Shown here: one piece after another, positions 1 to 9,423 of the stretch
Layout of the letters: every line of letters starts with the position of its first letter
Numbering within the stretch: position 1 is the first letter of the stretch
Assembly (NCBI GenBank): GCA_015660885.1
Contig: JACTUB010000010.1
Coordinates: 26,802-90,801, forward strand
DNA: 64,000 bases
Direction of reading: 5' to 3'
Source of the DNA: Methanoregulaceae archaeon
GTDB lineage: Archaea > Halobacteriota > Methanomicrobia > Methanomicrobiales > Methanospirillaceae
Position numbers and translations under genes: made by a program
Notes under the pieces: model-generated
Seen by the model: only the letters and a program-made list of their open reading frames with translations
Databases searched by the model: none
What the model was told of the DNA's origin: nothing

Positions 1-84
1 GAGAAGTACCTGCAGGAAGAATTCGGAGAGGACTATGCCCGGTATAAAAAAGAGGTCCCGGCGCTCATCCCACTTTTTATTTGA
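1..84 (+). CDS. C-terminal end of an isoprenylcysteine carboxyl methyltransferase-like membrane protein (5' end outside window)
   Basis: The first 27 codons are open in frame 1 and end in TGA at 82-84. The tail reads EKYLQEEFGEDYARYKKEV followed by a Pro- and Leu-containing end. This is the acidic and aromatic C-terminal signature (EE-x-L-x-x-x-F-G-x-x-Y-x-x-Y) that I know from ICMT/PEMT-type membrane methyltransferases. Only this tail is visible, so the family call rests on one motif. Substrate and membrane topology cannot be judged. Confidence 0.5.
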   Translation, partial: EKYLQEEFGEDYARYKKEVPALIPLFI

Positions 85-223
85 TGCATGACGCTCTTGC
101 CGGAACTTTGACCAATTTTGAAAATATGAACAGGGAATGAGACCATCAGTGATAAAGTGCTGCTATGGGGAAAACAAAATATTGGGTAATCTGCCAATCT
201 CTTTCCTGCTGGCGTCTTTACTC

Positions 224-445
224 TTAAAAATATAAAAAACCTATCTCCATAAAATAAATGGCTAAACCTATTATGATTAAATACGAACCATCTGGGATTA
301 TTCTTTTTAGCCCAAATGGATCGATTGTATGTCGAGAAAAAACGAAATATGCCCCGAATGCAATTAATAGAGCGGGGATACCGTAAGCAATTACCTTGAA
401 TATTGTATATACATTCCACCCACCGCTTATCTCTCCATTACTCAT
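224..445 (-). CDS. Small two-helix membrane protein, function unknown
   Basis: Encodes 73 residues with two hydrophobic segments (about residues 15-36 and 52-72) separated by a short polar loop containing a Lys-Arg pair. It starts with ATG just after an AT-rich stretch. No family is recognised. It is antisense to nothing obvious and lies between the convergent partial methyltransferase and the divergent lipoprotein gene. The hydrophobic pattern and AT-rich composition suit a small membrane protein, but without homologues this could be a chance ORF. Confidence 0.45.
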   Translation of the reverse strand: MSNGEISGGWNVYTIFKVIAYGIPALLIAFGAYFVFSRHTIDPFGLKRIIPDGSYLIIIGLAIYFMEIGFLYF

Positions 446-683
446 TTCCTATCACTACAAAAAATCATTCTAAAATACTTTAAATAGATATCCATAAATC
501 CGATTTAAATCAGACAGGTTTTAATAAAAATACTTCTCCAAAACACGTCCTTTCAAATGGTGAAGCAAGGTTTTGTGATACGCTAAAAGTCACGGATCTA
601 CTCTCAGGTGGTCGATCATTTTTATCGTTATCCATATGTTTTTATGTTTCCTATGGAAATTCCCTTTTGAACTGGATGATCCT

Positions 684-2159
684 ATGACCCGAAGCATGTT
701 GCCCCTCGTTACGTTCCTAAGTATTGCTGCAATCCTGACTGTCTTCCTTGTGACTGCAGGATGTACGTCCCCATCAGGTGCCGGACCTAAAACCCTCTCA
801 CCAACCCCGGGGATACAATCCACGATACCACATACTGTCACCCAAGAGGATATCCATAAGATACAACATGTCATCATCATCATGCAGGAGAACCGTGCCT
901 TTGATGAATATTTCGGGACGTTCCCGGGTGCCGATGGCATTCCGATGAAAAACGGTGTCCCGACCGTATGTGTTCCAGACCCGCAGAGCGGTACCTGCGT
1001 AAAGCCGTACTATGATCCCAATGACCGGAATGAAGGCGGGCCCCACGGAGCACCGAATGCAGTTGCGGATATTGACGGGGGGAAGATGGATGGGTTCATC
1101 CGGCAGCAGTTGTTGGGCCGGAAACAGGCCTGTGCAAGCAGCGTTGACCCCGCATGCACCCAGCCGCTCGGGAACCCGGACGTGATGGGCTACCATGACG
1201 CCCGGGAGATCCCGAATTACTGGCGGTATGCAGATGAGTATGTACTCCAGGATCGTATGTTCGAGCCTGTCACATCATGGAGCCTGCCGGCACACCTCTT
1301 CATGGTCTCAGCCTGGTCTGCAAAATGCACCTCTTCAGACCCGTTGAGCTGCAGAAACGAGCTGGCTAACCCGCAGTCACTAGGCTTGCAGCTGAACCCG
1401 AACACAAAGGAAGTAAACCCGGATTATGCATGGACCGACCTTACATACCTTCTGTACCGGAAAAACGTGAGCTGGGCTTATTACGTGGACGAAGGTACTC
1501 AGCCGGACTGCGAGAATGATGAGATGTTCTGCGATCCCAAGCCCCAGATGGCATCTGCTCCGGAGATATGGAACCCCTTGCCCTGGTTTGAGACGGTGAA
1601 ACAGGATAACCAGCTGGGAAACATCCAGCCGCTGGGTAACTATTACCTGGCAGCCAGAGCCGGGACGCTGCCTTCTGTTACCTGGATAGTGCCTAACCAG
1701 ATGCACAGTGAACATCCGCCGGCCCTTGTCAGTACCGGCCAGGCACACACGACCAGCCTGATCAATGCCGCGATGGAGAGCCCCGACTGGAACAGTACCG
1801 CGATCTTCCTGGCGTGGGATGACTGGGGCGGGTTCTACGACCATGTTGTCCCGCCGGTCGTGGACATTAACGGCTACGGTCTGCGGGTGCCGGCGCTCGT
1901 GATCAGCCCGTATGCAAAAAAAGGCTTCATCGATCACCAGATCCTGACTTTTGATGCATACCTCAAGTTTATCGAGGACAATTTCTTAGGTGGTGAACGG
2001 ATTGACCCGGCGACCGATCAGCGTCCTGATCTCCGTCCGACGGTGCGGGAGAACGTCGCACTACTCGGGGATCTCAGGTCGGATTTCGATTTCACACAGT
2101 CGCCCCGCCCGGGAATCATCCTGCCGTTGTACCCGCTGAACAAAACAAGGGCTGGGTAA
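684..2159 (+). CDS. Secreted phospholipase C / acid phosphatase-type phosphoesterase lipoprotein
   Basis: Encodes 491 residues. The ATG at 684 is chosen over an upstream in-frame ATG at 636 because it follows a GGATGAT ribosome-binding site and opens directly into a signal peptide with lipobox VTAGC (Cys27). The mature protein starts with a Ser/Thr/Pro-rich linker. The catalytic domain has the phosphoesterase-family opening [17 protein letters not shown], a conserved [10 protein letters not shown] stretch and the metal-binding segment [10 protein letters not shown]. This is the PLC/AcpA branch of the alkaline-phosphatase superfamily, which hydrolyses phosphodiesters or phosphomonoesters outside the cell. 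The substrate is unknown. It has no operon partner. Confidence 0.85.
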   Translation: MTRSMLPLVTFLSIAAILTVFLVTAGCTSPSGAGPKTLSPTPGIQSTIPHTVTQEDIHKIQHVIIIMQENRAFDEYFGTFPGADGIPMKNGVPTVCVPDPQSGTCVKPYYDPNDRNEGGPHGAPNAVADIDGGKMDGFIRQQLLGRKQACASSVDPACTQPLGNPDVMGYHDAREIPNYWRYADEYVLQDRMFEPVTSWSLPAHLFMVSAWSAKCTSSDPLSCRNELANPQSLGLQLNPNTKEVNPDYAWTDLTYLLYRKNVSWAYYVDEGTQPDCENDEMFCDPKPQMASAPEIWNPLPWFETVKQDNQLGNIQPLGNYYLAARAGTLPSVTWIVPNQMHSEHPPALVSTGQAHTTSLINAAMESPDWNSTAIFLAWDDWGGFYDHVVPPVVDINGYGLRVPALVISPYAKKGFIDHQILTFDAYLKFIEDNFLGGERIDPATDQRPDLRPTVRENVALLGDLRSDFDFTQSPRPGIILPLYPLNKTRAG

Positions 2160-2360
2160 TTTCTTAAAAAAAGATCAGAAACAGGAAAGACTTCCTGAGA
2201 AGGCAACCTCATATAAAATAGTAGAGTATGGCATAACCCCGGATCGTTTTGTGTCAGATCCATCCGGGTGTTTATGAGGCTCATGTTTGATGTCCGTAAG
2301 ATACATTCCATCTTTTATATTCAAAAGGTTAATCCAAGCGCAAACTAAAGAGATTTCAAG

Positions 2361-2753
2361 ATGTCAAAACCTCCCGATAGAGAAACTATACACAAACCCG
2401 AACCATATTTCCGTTACAAACAGTGTCTCGTCATCCGTAATGATGTGAAAATGAGTTGCGGCAAGCGGTGTGCACAGGCTGCACACGCAGCTATTGGTGC
2501 ATACAATAATGCAGACAAATCCCTCCAGAAAGCATGGCTTTCCGAAGGGCAGAAGAAAGTAGTACTTAAGGCAAATGATGAACGGACGCTCTATGAGCTC
2601 AAGGTAATCGCAGAACGTGTCGGGATTTCCTCATCCCTGATTCAGGACGCCGGCATGACCGAGATCCCGCCCGGTACCATCACTGCACTCGGGATGGGGC
2701 CGGCGAAGAGCGAAGATCTGGATAAAATTACCGGCACACTCTCTCTTCTATGA
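2361..2753 (+). CDS. pth2: Peptidyl-tRNA hydrolase, archaeal/eukaryotic type (Pth2)
   Basis: Encodes 130 residues. Pth2 releases tRNA from prematurely dissociated peptidyl-tRNA. Family motifs are clear: YKQCLVIRNDVKMSCGKRCA near the start, AAHAAIGAY, a KVVLKA strand and the C-terminal IPPGTITALGMGPA segment. The protein is about 15 residues longer than the usual ~115 because of a polar N-terminal extension. The stop overlaps the start of truD by 4 bp (ATGA), so the two are translationally coupled as a tRNA-maintenance pair. Confidence 0.95.
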   Translation: MSKPPDRETIHKPEPYFRYKQCLVIRNDVKMSCGKRCAQAAHAAIGAYNNADKSLQKAWLSEGQKKVVLKANDERTLYELKVIAERVGISSSLIQDAGMTEIPPGTITALGMGPAKSEDLDKITGTLSLL

Positions 2754-4024
2754 AACAGAGCACCTATCCCCTTGAACTCCTGCTCGGCATGAAGTATTAC
2801 GCGAGCGATTCTGAAGGGATTGGAGGAAAACTCCGCATGGACCCGGCTGATTTTATCGTTGAAGAGATCCCTCTTGTAAAAAAAGGGAGTGCCAGTGGTC
2901 CTTACCTCATCTGCAGACTCACGAAATCAAACTGGGAACTACAGCATGCGATAAAGGAGATCGCTAAACGACTTGGTATCAGTCACCGTCGAATCGGATG
3001 GGCAGGTACCAAGGATCGCAACGCAATCACCCGTCAGTTGATCTCGCTTTACCATATTACTGCCAATCAGGTCTCTGAAATCCGGCTGAAAGATATTACC
3101 CTGGAGCCCGTTGGCCAGTCAAACGAAGCCCTTTCCCTGGGAGATCTGCTGGGCAACAGCTTCGATATAATGATCAGGGATTGCCACCCGGCCGACCTGG
3201 AGACACGGGTACGTGCGACCTGTGAGACCGTTTCCCTGGCCGTACCCAACTATTTCGGACTCCAGCGTTTCGGTGCGACGCGTCCGGTGACCCATCTTGT
3301 GGGGGAATGGATCCTGCACGGTGATTTTGAGAAAGCAGTAATTACCTACGTGGGCCAGGCATTCCCGGGAGAACCGGAAAATATCAGGGCTCTCCGGACT
3401 GCATTTTCAGACACCCGTGATATCCGGGCAGCGTTGTCCGATCTCCCTCCCCAGATGTCGTATGAACGTGCGATGCTCCACTTCCTGAACACGCACCCGA
3501 ACGATTATCCGGGAGCGCTCCATGAATTGCCGCCAAAACTCCTGTCAATGTTTGTCTCGGCATTCCAGTCGTACCTCTTCAACTGTGCTATCAGCCAGCG
3601 GTTTGATGATGGTCATACCCTCACTGAACCTCTGGTTGGTGACCGTCTCATATTTGCCAACGGACGCACCGATACCGTTACCGGAACCAACAGTGATGCA
3701 GTTTCTCTTCACATCCGGCGAGGACGCTGCAGTATCGCATTTTTCATGCCGGGAAAAGAAAAATTTGAAGCAAGGAGTGAAGGAGAGCTTGCAACCGAAT
3801 CCCTTCTCGCAAAGTTTGACATTACTGCACAAGACTTCGAACGTGCATCCGCGTTCGTCCGAACGAAATTTGACGGTGCATGGCGATCAATTGCATTAAG
3901 AACAGATATCGAATCAGTCATCACCAAAAACGATGTGCGGTTGAAATTTTCGCTCCCGTCCGGGCATTACGCGACTACGGTCTGCCGGGAGTTTATGAAG
4001 GCGGACCCGGTTTGGATGGTTTAA
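2750..4024 (+). CDS. truD: tRNA pseudouridine(13) synthase TruD
   Basis: Encodes 424 residues, normal for archaeal TruD. The enzyme isomerises U13 of tRNAs. The N-terminal part has DFIVEEIPL. The diagnostic motif GWAGTKDRNAITRQL contains the catalytic Asp. NYFGLQRFG and the insertion domain follow. It starts with ATGA overlapping the pth2 stop. Its own stop codon lies inside TTAA shared with the convergent sppA gene, so the two genes overlap by 4 bp tail to tail. Confidence 0.95.
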   Translation: MKQSTYPLELLLGMKYYASDSEGIGGKLRMDPADFIVEEIPLVKKGSASGPYLICRLTKSNWELQHAIKEIAKRLGISHRRIGWAGTKDRNAITRQLISLYHITANQVSEIRLKDITLEPVGQSNEALSLGDLLGNSFDIMIRDCHPADLETRVRATCETVSLAVPNYFGLQRFGATRPVTHLVGEWILHGDFEKAVITYVGQAFPGEPENIRALRTAFSDTRDIRAALSDLPPQMSYERAMLHFLNTHPNDYPGALHELPPKLLSMFVSAFQSYLFNCAISQRFDDGHTLTEPLVGDRLIFANGRTDTVTGTNSDAVSLHIRRGRCSIAFFMPGKEKFEARSEGELATESLLAKFDITAQDFERASAFVRTKFDGAWRSIALRTDIESVITKNDVRLKFSLPSGHYATTVCREFMKADPVWMV

Positions 4025-4815
4025 TGTCGCGATTCAGCTATTTTTTTTGCACCATTAATCGCGTCATTTAAGTTTCCTATCTCATCCACGATATTTAAGT
4101 TGACGGCATCGGCACCCCGGATGACCCTGCCGTCATCGATCTCCGATCGTGCGATTGGCCGATGCGTGATGACATCATTGATAAAATTCTCGAAGCTCTC
4201 GTTAACAATCTTCTGGGCATAGGCCTGTTCTTCATTCGAGATCGGGCGTGAGGTTGAACCCATGTCTTTTTTACTGCCGGATTTGATGACACTGATGTTG
4301 TAGCCTTCGTTTTCATTAAAGCGGCTGATATCTGAGAACGTCCAGATTACTCCTACACCTGCAGTAAACGTGTCAGGGTTCGCATAGATTTTGTCCGCGT
4401 GAACACTCACGTAATATGCAGCCGAGGTTGCCAGATCCCCCATTGAGACGACTACCGGTTTCTTTGACCTGGCGTAATCCAGGTCGCGGATAATTTCCTC
4501 TGCAGCTGCCGGAGTGCCCCCCGGGCTGTTTACGCGCAGGACAATTGCTTCGATCATCGGATCATCGGCAGCGTCGCGAAGCTCGCCGCCCACTACTTCG
4601 CTTCCTATGGTATCCGCATCAGACTCCCGGCCAGTCACCATGGTTCCTTCCATGCGGATAACGGTGACCCCCGTTTTTTCAGTATGGGATATATAATATG
4701 CCGCGATGATTAAACCGGTTACAAAAATGAGCCCGAACAGGATATATAAAAACCATTTCTTTGCCGGATTCGGTTTTGGGTGAACCGTACCGGGTGGTAC
4801 CACGGCGTCATCCAT
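4021..4815 (-). CDS. sppA: Signal peptide peptidase SppA (S49 family serine protease)
   Basis: Encodes 264 residues. One transmembrane anchor (about 20-42) is followed by a ClpP-like fold. LRVNSPGGTP is the oxyanion region, the nucleophile is Ser131 in DLATSAAYY, and Lys183 in SGSKKDMGS is the general base. The Ser-Lys spacing of 52 equals that of Bacillus SppA as I remember it. The catalytic domain should face outward and degrade cleaved signal peptides in the membrane. It lies 3 bp downstream of arfC in a two-gene operon, which looks like convenience rather than shared function. Confidence 0.92.
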   Translation of the reverse strand: MDDAVVPPGTVHPKPNPAKKWFLYILFGLIFVTGLIIAAYYISHTEKTGVTVIRMEGTMVTGRESDADTIGSEVVGGELRDAADDPMIEAIVLRVNSPGGTPAAAEEIIRDLDYARSKKPVVVSMGDLATSAAYYVSVHADKIYANPDTFTAGVGVIWTFSDISRFNENEGYNISVIKSGSKKDMGSTSRPISNEEQAYAQKIVNESFENFINDVITHRPIARSEIDDGRVIRGADAVNLNIVDEIGNLNDAINGAKKIAESRH

Positions 4816-4818
4816 CGC

Positions 4819-5505
4819 CTATACCTCACTATAGAGAATGTCAAATTCTGATACGAGATTACTTCCGCACATATAATATTTCTTCAGGTGGAGACGTATC
4901 ATCTCATTTTCGGTGTTGATATGCATTCCCCCGACAAGTGACGGGGTGTCTGAACCCCCTACAATGAATGGCAGGTGAATGAGCCGGATCTCATCTACGA
5001 GTTTATCGTGGAGCATATGCCAATTCAGGGTAGGTCCTCCCTCGATCATCAGCTTGTGGACTCCGAATTTCTCTTTGAGGATTTTTAAAAGAAGCGGAAG
5101 CTCAACGTGTGTTTTCCCGGCGACGATGATATGGGCGCCTTTCTTTTTGATTGCTTCAATACGATCTCCGGGTGCCGTCTCACAAACAGCGATTGCTGTA
5201 GGGGCATCCGGGCCCAGTACATTCGCGTCAAGCGGGATGTCCGCCATGCTGCAGGGTATCACCCGCAACGGGCTTTTACCCGGTACCAGCCGTACGGTAA
5301 GAAATGAGTTATCAATCCGGATGGTGTTGGCTCCGACCATGATTGCATCATACTCGGCGCGTGTCGTATGAAGCAGGATCTCGGTTTCGTGCGCCATATA
5401 TTTCATCAGAATTTTAGAAGATGCTCCTTTCTTCAGGGTAAGTTTGCCGTCAGCAGTGATCTCTGACATCATCAGCACATGCGGACGGTCTTTCTTGTCA
5501 GTCAT
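4819..5505 (-). CDS. arfC: 2,5-diamino-6-ribosylamino-4(3H)-pyrimidinone 5'-phosphate reductase (riboflavin/F420 pathway)
   Basis: Encodes 228 residues of the RibD-C/dihydrofolate-reductase fold. The pattern MMSEITADGKLTL, then DAIMVGANTIRIDNS, then LMIEGGPTLNWHML is that of the archaeal stand-alone reductase (MJ0671 type). It reduces the ribosylamino-pyrimidinone phosphate with NAD(P)H during riboflavin biosynthesis and so feeds FAD, FMN and the F420 deazaflavin ring. There is no deaminase domain, as expected for archaea. It is the first gene of the arfC-sppA unit and is divergent from the phosphatidyltransferase gene across about 160 bp. Confidence 0.88.
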   Translation of the reverse strand: MTDKKDRPHVLMMSEITADGKLTLKKGASSKILMKYMAHETEILLHTTRAEYDAIMVGANTIRIDNSFLTVRLVPGKSPLRVIPCSMADIPLDANVLGPDAPTAIAVCETAPGDRIEAIKKKGAHIIVAGKTHVELPLLLKILKEKFGVHKLMIEGGPTLNWHMLHDKLVDEIRLIHLPFIVGGSDTPSLVGGMHINTENEMIRLHLKKYYMCGSNLVSEFDILYSEV

Positions 5506-5668
5506 CGCAACTTTTGTCTCCGGTTATATTTTGGTGGGGGATATAAAGAAGTTGACGATGGCGTGATCAGGATAGCCGGAAATCTGGCAGGGCAGCGATG
5601 ATATACCTTCATGGAACATCGACGTAAAACAACAACTATTAATGGCTCGCGTATGCATGAATTAGGTT

Positions 5669-6301
5669 ATGAATATTACTGCACTCCGCCCAAGATTTAT
5701 CAGATATCTTGAACCGGTGGCAGACGTTTTTATCAGGCTCGGCATCACCCCCAACCAGATCTCGATGTTTGCACTTATCGCCGGCGTTGCCTGTGCGTAT
5801 CTTTTTTTCCAGCGCCACTTTCTCTGGGGCAGCCTGGCACTGGTTCTCTCTGCGATCTTTGACCTTGTCGATGGGAGCGTGGCACGAAAGACCAATGCCC
5901 ATTCAAATTTCGGGGCAGTTTTTGACTGGATTGTCGATAAATATGTAGATGCCCTCGCATTGCTTGGTGTGGGTTTGTCCGGTACAGCAATTATCAGCCG
6001 GTATCTTGTGGTACCTCCTTTCACTGACTTTGCATTTGTGGCTTTTGCTATTATTGGATCCCTGATGAACACCTTCATAAAGCCGGTAGTCTACGCGGAA
6101 ATTGGGTATCGTGAGAAAGTAGAAGGGAAAATCGATGACCCGCTCGAAGGCATTGGATTTTTTGGCCGGCCTGAAACGTTCCTTGTCCTGATTCTTGGCG
6201 GCATAACCGGGTTTATCTGGATATCCGTGATTATTATTGCGATATGCACGAACCTTTCCGCAATCCAGAGAATTATTTACCTCTACCGAACGCTTTCCTG
6301 A
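5669..6301 (+). CDS. CDP-alcohol phosphatidyltransferase (archaeal phospholipid head-group enzyme)
   Basis: Encodes 210 residues and is polytopic. The complete catalytic signature D-x2-D-G-x2-A-R-x8-G-x3-D-x3-D is present (Asp65, Asp68, Gly69, Ala72-Arg73, Gly82, Asp86, Asp90). It joins an alcohol such as inositol phosphate or serine to CDP-archaeol in the membrane, but the alcohol cannot be read from the sequence. Its 3' end overlaps that of the archaeosortase gene by 29 bp. In haloarchaea, enzymes of this family (PssA) act in lipid attachment of archaeosortase substrates, so this neighbourhood may be functional. Confidence 0.88.
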   Translation: MNITALRPRFIRYLEPVADVFIRLGITPNQISMFALIAGVACAYLFFQRHFLWGSLALVLSAIFDLVDGSVARKTNAHSNFGAVFDWIVDKYVDALALLGVGLSGTAIISRYLVVPPFTDFAFVAFAIIGSLMNTFIKPVVYAEIGYREKVEGKIDDPLEGIGFFGRPETFLVLILGGITGFIWISVIIIAICTNLSAIQRIIYLYRTLS

Positions 6302-7118
6302 TCTCCCCGAAATAGATCTGGTAAATATCATCAGCAAACGATCCCAGTTTTGGTATAATGGTGAAAAGACCATATGCAATGAACACCAGACAAACAAGCG
6401 CGAGCAGTTCAGCAATCACATTATGTGCCCAGAAGAAGCTCTCGTAGCCGAACTCGCCGTTGCTGGCAATAGCCGGGTAGTACGGGAACCACTGATCAGT
6501 GTAGGCAATAATAACAAAGACATTGCGCAGCAGGTTCAGGATATAGATGGTCGGGGCGACCAGGAAGAAGGCAAGAATTTTCTGACGGATGCTTGTCGGT
6601 ACAGCTGCTGCCACACCCAGCATGATTGCGATACTCTGGATGCCGGTGCATGCAAGGATAATTTCGACACGGAATGCATTTCTTGAGATGATGTTCCAGT
6701 CGGCAAGAGTAACAGGGAACCCGAGAGCATCAAGTATTCCCGAGATCTGTCCGACGACAATGCCAATGAGCCAGTTGCCCAGCGCCGGGATATATTCAAA
6801 CGGTGCATAGATCAGGAATGCTACTGCGGCTGCTCGTGTGAGGTGCAAGACCCGATCATCTTCAGCCAAGAGATATTTTGAGGTGATGATCAGGAAAGGC
6901 ACTGACAGAGCTGCCATGATGGGATACAGGAAATTGTCGAGCGAGAAGTAGTAAGGAAGTTCAGCAAACAGGTAGAGGACGATAAATGTCCACCCGGTAA
7001 TTGCAGCATATTTCCGGTGACGACCGGGTACGAGGGCCGCGAGGAATCCGATGCAGGAGATCAGTACAAAATAATAATTGATCAGCACCAGATCCTCAAT
7101 CATTATAGAATTATTCAC
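6273..7118 (-). CDS. artA: Archaeosortase A (C-terminal protein sorting and lipid attachment)
   Basis: Encodes 281 residues with about eight hydrophobic helices. The exosortase/archaeosortase catalytic triad is visible: Cys157 in ILACTGIQS, Arg198 in NLLRNVFVI and His232 in FFWAHNVIAE. It cleaves surface proteins at a C-terminal tripartite signal (PGF-CTERM for ArtA) and transfers them to a lipid. No protein in this window ends with a PGF-CTERM tail, so its substrates lie elsewhere. Assignment to ArtA rather than another archaeosortase subtype is by overall resemblance. It converges on the phosphatidyltransferase gene. Confidence 0.85.
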   Translation of the reverse strand: MNNSIMIEDLVLINYYFVLISCIGFLAALVPGRHRKYAAITGWTFIVLYLFAELPYYFSLDNFLYPIMAALSVPFLIITSKYLLAEDDRVLHLTRAAAVAFLIYAPFEYIPALGNWLIGIVVGQISGILDALGFPVTLADWNIISRNAFRVEIILACTGIQSIAIMLGVAAAVPTSIRQKILAFFLVAPTIYILNLLRNVFVIIAYTDQWFPYYPAIASNGEFGYESFFWAHNVIAELLALVCLVFIAYGLFTIIPKLGSFADDIYQIYFGEIRKAFGRGK

Positions 7119-7273
7119 CCGATACCAAAAAAAGGATTCTGAAGGAGCATGTGGTCATCAGCCTTTGTGGCTGGTTAAACGGGCTGTATTTTATCAAAAA
7201 CGCAGAATTTCCTGCAATCCATTATTTCTCACGATAAAAGGGTTAATCTCCTATGCTTGCCCACACTATACCG

Positions 7274-7585
7274 ATGTTCTGTCCTGAATGTAAGAGCATG
7301 CTTATTTCGTCGGGGGGCCAGTTGAAATGCCGGAAATGTGGTTATATCCGGAAGATTAGTAACAACGATCAGATGAAGCGCAGTGTCGAGCGCACTGAAA
7401 ACGAGATCGTGATCGTTGAGGAGGAAGGCCAGGCAAAGACTATGCCCACCATCCAGATCAAATGCCCCAAGTGCGAGAATAACCTTGCAATCTGGTGGCT
7501 CCGCCAGCTCCGGGCGGCCGATGAGAGCGAAGTCCGGTTCTTCCGCTGCACCAAGTGCGACCACACGTGGCGGCAATATGACTAA
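7274..7585 (+). CDS. tfs: Transcription factor S (TFS, RNA polymerase cleavage factor)
   Basis: Encodes 103 residues from the ATG at 7274, which gives the family start MFCPECKSML. An in-frame ATG at 7253 would add seven atypical residues. An N-terminal zinc ribbon (CPEC...CRKCGY) is linked to a C-terminal TFIIS-type ribbon (CPKC...CTKCDHTWRQY). The catalytic acidic pair is retained in RAADESE. TFS enters the polymerase funnel and stimulates transcript cleavage in backtracked complexes. Confidence 0.92.
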   Translation: MFCPECKSMLISSGGQLKCRKCGYIRKISNNDQMKRSVERTENEIVIVEEEGQAKTMPTIQIKCPKCENNLAIWWLRQLRAADESEVRFFRCTKCDHTWRQYD

Positions 7586-7967
7586 TATCTAATCATCCTT
7601 ATATCGCGCCCCTTCTAAAATATCTTTTAATTGCTGTCCGATGGGTTTTATCCTATTGGAAATAGTATACTATTTTATATGAAGTCGGTTGTGGAGCTAT
7701 GCACCGGGCCTGCATAAAGATCACGAAAAATAAAATTCAAAAATGGTTAACAATTCCCTGGCAATATTGTGATATTTGCAAACTCATGTTACCAGATTAA
7801 ATACAATGTTGTTGTTCCTATCACAACAAAAAATCCTTAGACTTTTTGATAGTACCGCATAGAAACATCCCAAACCACATGAGATCGGGCAACAGAACGC
7901 AAATATGAACATCTATTAACAATGGTATGAAAAAAGTGATGGGGGTTCCGGACTCCCCGCACAATCT
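7586..7967. other. AT-rich intergenic region without a gene; holds a 16-bp palindrome and a repeated motif
   Basis: No credible ORF is present. A perfect 16-bp palindrome, AAATAGTATACTATTT, lies at 7660-7675. The first copy of a ~28-nt motif with core AACAGAACGCAAATATGAAC is at 7881-7910 (other copies at 9931 and 48541). The flanking genes converge here, so the palindrome is not an obvious promoter operator. Confidence 0.6.
7881..7910 (+). repeat. Short dispersed motif, copy a
   Basis: Reads GAGATCGGGC followed by AACAGAACGCAAATATGAAC. It matches 9931-9956 (+) and 48541-48568 (-) at most positions. Role unknown. Confidence 0.5.
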
Positions 7968-9176
7968 CTAAGTGTAGAGCCAGTCATCATCCAGAATTTC
8001 TTCGATCCGTGCTAAAACCTGTTTGTTGATATCGGCCTCTTTGGGAATAATAATTTTTTCGATAAGTCGGTCGGTTTTGTGCAACGATGCCGGCATTATG
8101 TCATACATGTCAAGATCCGATAGGATCTCTTTTTGCATGCTTCTGCGATCTCGCTCGTCGGGATCAAAGATAATCTGTGGACGCCGCCTGGACTCTGCTG
8201 TCCTGACAGGTGCAGGGGTTGCTGGCTTGGGTTTCCCGATTACTGCATCGTATGCATCCCTCCGCAGTTTTTGGTCTTCTGTGTGGGGGGTGACACGGGT
8301 ACCGTATTGCAGTGACGTGACGATCTGGTCAATTTTAGCAATGATCCGATCAACCATCTGGTCAAGAGTGTCATAAGGATGGGCGATGGCAAAAAGATGA
8401 AAGTCATTGCTGTAGATCCACTGGACCTCGGTCACAGTCGTTTTTGTGTAGATACGTTCAGAGATATCCAGATTACCGCGCTTTGGTTTGAAACCCAGGA
8501 CTGTACTATTAAGGTTCCTGGTGACATGAACCGGATAAACCCGCAGATCATCGACTAATGACTCCATGCCATCGTTATACTCTCGCACGGTCAGTTCAAC
8601 ATACCGGGTCTTTGGATCGGGCGGGGGCAAGACACTGCCAGAGGTTTTCCCTTTGTATTCTATAATCTGCTGGATATCAATCTCTCTGCCGACGTTGAGG
8701 AGATAGGAATGGTTGATATGATTCCTTCCGGATCTCTGGCTCTCGTGAAAGACAACCAGTGTCGTGGCAGCCTTCCTGCGATCTAGAGCAGCGTGGAGTT
8801 GCCGGGAAAAATTCTTCCGGATAGCCTGATACCCCTTAGAGCGGAAGAGACGTGGAGCGATCGATTCCTGAAACCTGCTGCCCGGGAAGAATACTTCAAA
8901 GAGCCATATAATGAGCATAAGAACTAAAAATACCGAAATAACAGGACCAATATTTCCCGGGGTCGGACCTAACCCCAATACGACACCCATGAACAGGACG
9001 ATTACAAAAACAAAAATGATACTCAGGATTACAGAATAGACCGACCTTCGTATGGTCCCGATTTCCATTAACCGGGGAAATAAGACAAGGGTGATGACAA
9101 AACCCGGCATGAAGAACAGGCTGAGAACCCAAAAAATTGCCTGCATACTCGCGAAAAATACGGATGCTGTGTCCAT
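7968..9176 (-). CDS. Membrane protein with DUF1616-like N-terminus and large cytoplasmic domain
   Basis: Encodes 402 residues. Three hydrophobic helices (about 8-32, 43-68, 76-96) include the MPGFVITLVLFPR pattern that resembles archaeal DUF1616 proteins. A ~300-residue soluble region follows with a mixed beta-rich domain (about 130-275), a charged Pro-rich linker and a C-terminal helical tail. Catalytic motifs are not recognised. One copy of the ~105-bp hairpin element ends 60 bp upstream of the start and reads in the same direction. The role is unknown; a membrane-bound sensor or cell-envelope protein would fit the layout. Confidence 0.75.
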   Translation of the reverse strand: MDTASVFFASMQAIFWVLSLFFMPGFVITLVLFPRLMEIGTIRRSVYSVILSIIFVFVIVLFMGVVLGLGPTPGNIGPVISVFLVLMLIIWLFEVFFPGSRFQESIAPRLFRSKGYQAIRKNFSRQLHAALDRRKAATTLVVFHESQRSGRNHINHSYLLNVGREIDIQQIIEYKGKTSGSVLPPPDPKTRYVELTVREYNDGMESLVDDLRVYPVHVTRNLNSTVLGFKPKRGNLDISERIYTKTTVTEVQWIYSNDFHLFAIAHPYDTLDQMVDRIIAKIDQIVTSLQYGTRVTPHTEDQKLRRDAYDAVIGKPKPATPAPVRTAESRRRPQIIFDPDERDRRSMQKEILSDLDMYDIMPASLHKTDRLIEKIIIPKEADINKQVLARIEEILDDDWLYT

Positions 9177-9236
9177 CTGCGCGATCTCCTTGTGTTGATT
9201 TATCTATGATTTATTACAATGTGTTTGTTTTGAAAC

Positions 9237-9343
9237 GGAAGACCCAATGAAAGGTTTCTGGATGGATCAGCTTTTGGGTTGGTCTTGCTTGAATGGTTAT
9301 CTGTTCTTATAAAATAATAAAATCTGGCAAAGCATTGGTACAT
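9237..9343 (-). repeat. Dispersed hairpin element, copy R1
   Basis: Read on the minus strand it starts with ATGTACCAATGCTTTGCC, runs through AGATTTTATTATTTTATA and ends in a hairpin region closed by TTGGGTCTTCC. The 5' arm (GCAAGACCAACCC) carries a two-base insertion, so this is the weakest hairpin of the four copies. It lies 60 bp upstream of the DUF1616-like gene. Other copies are at 32337, 48122 and 54563. Confidence 0.75.
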
Positions 9344-9423
9344 GGTGCAGGCATACTCCCCATCTGAAGAACTAAGAAAAATTAAACTTTTTCTATCATA
9401 AAGTCTCATTAGTTGGGAGCGGT

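Noticed and set aside
9200..9409. Frames of 66-69 codons read from hairpin elements R1 and R2
   Set aside because: They share C-x-A-R-x-Y-Y, but this follows from the shared DNA; R3 and R4 give peptides of other lengths, so a conserved protein is less likely than a conserved RNA or DNA element.
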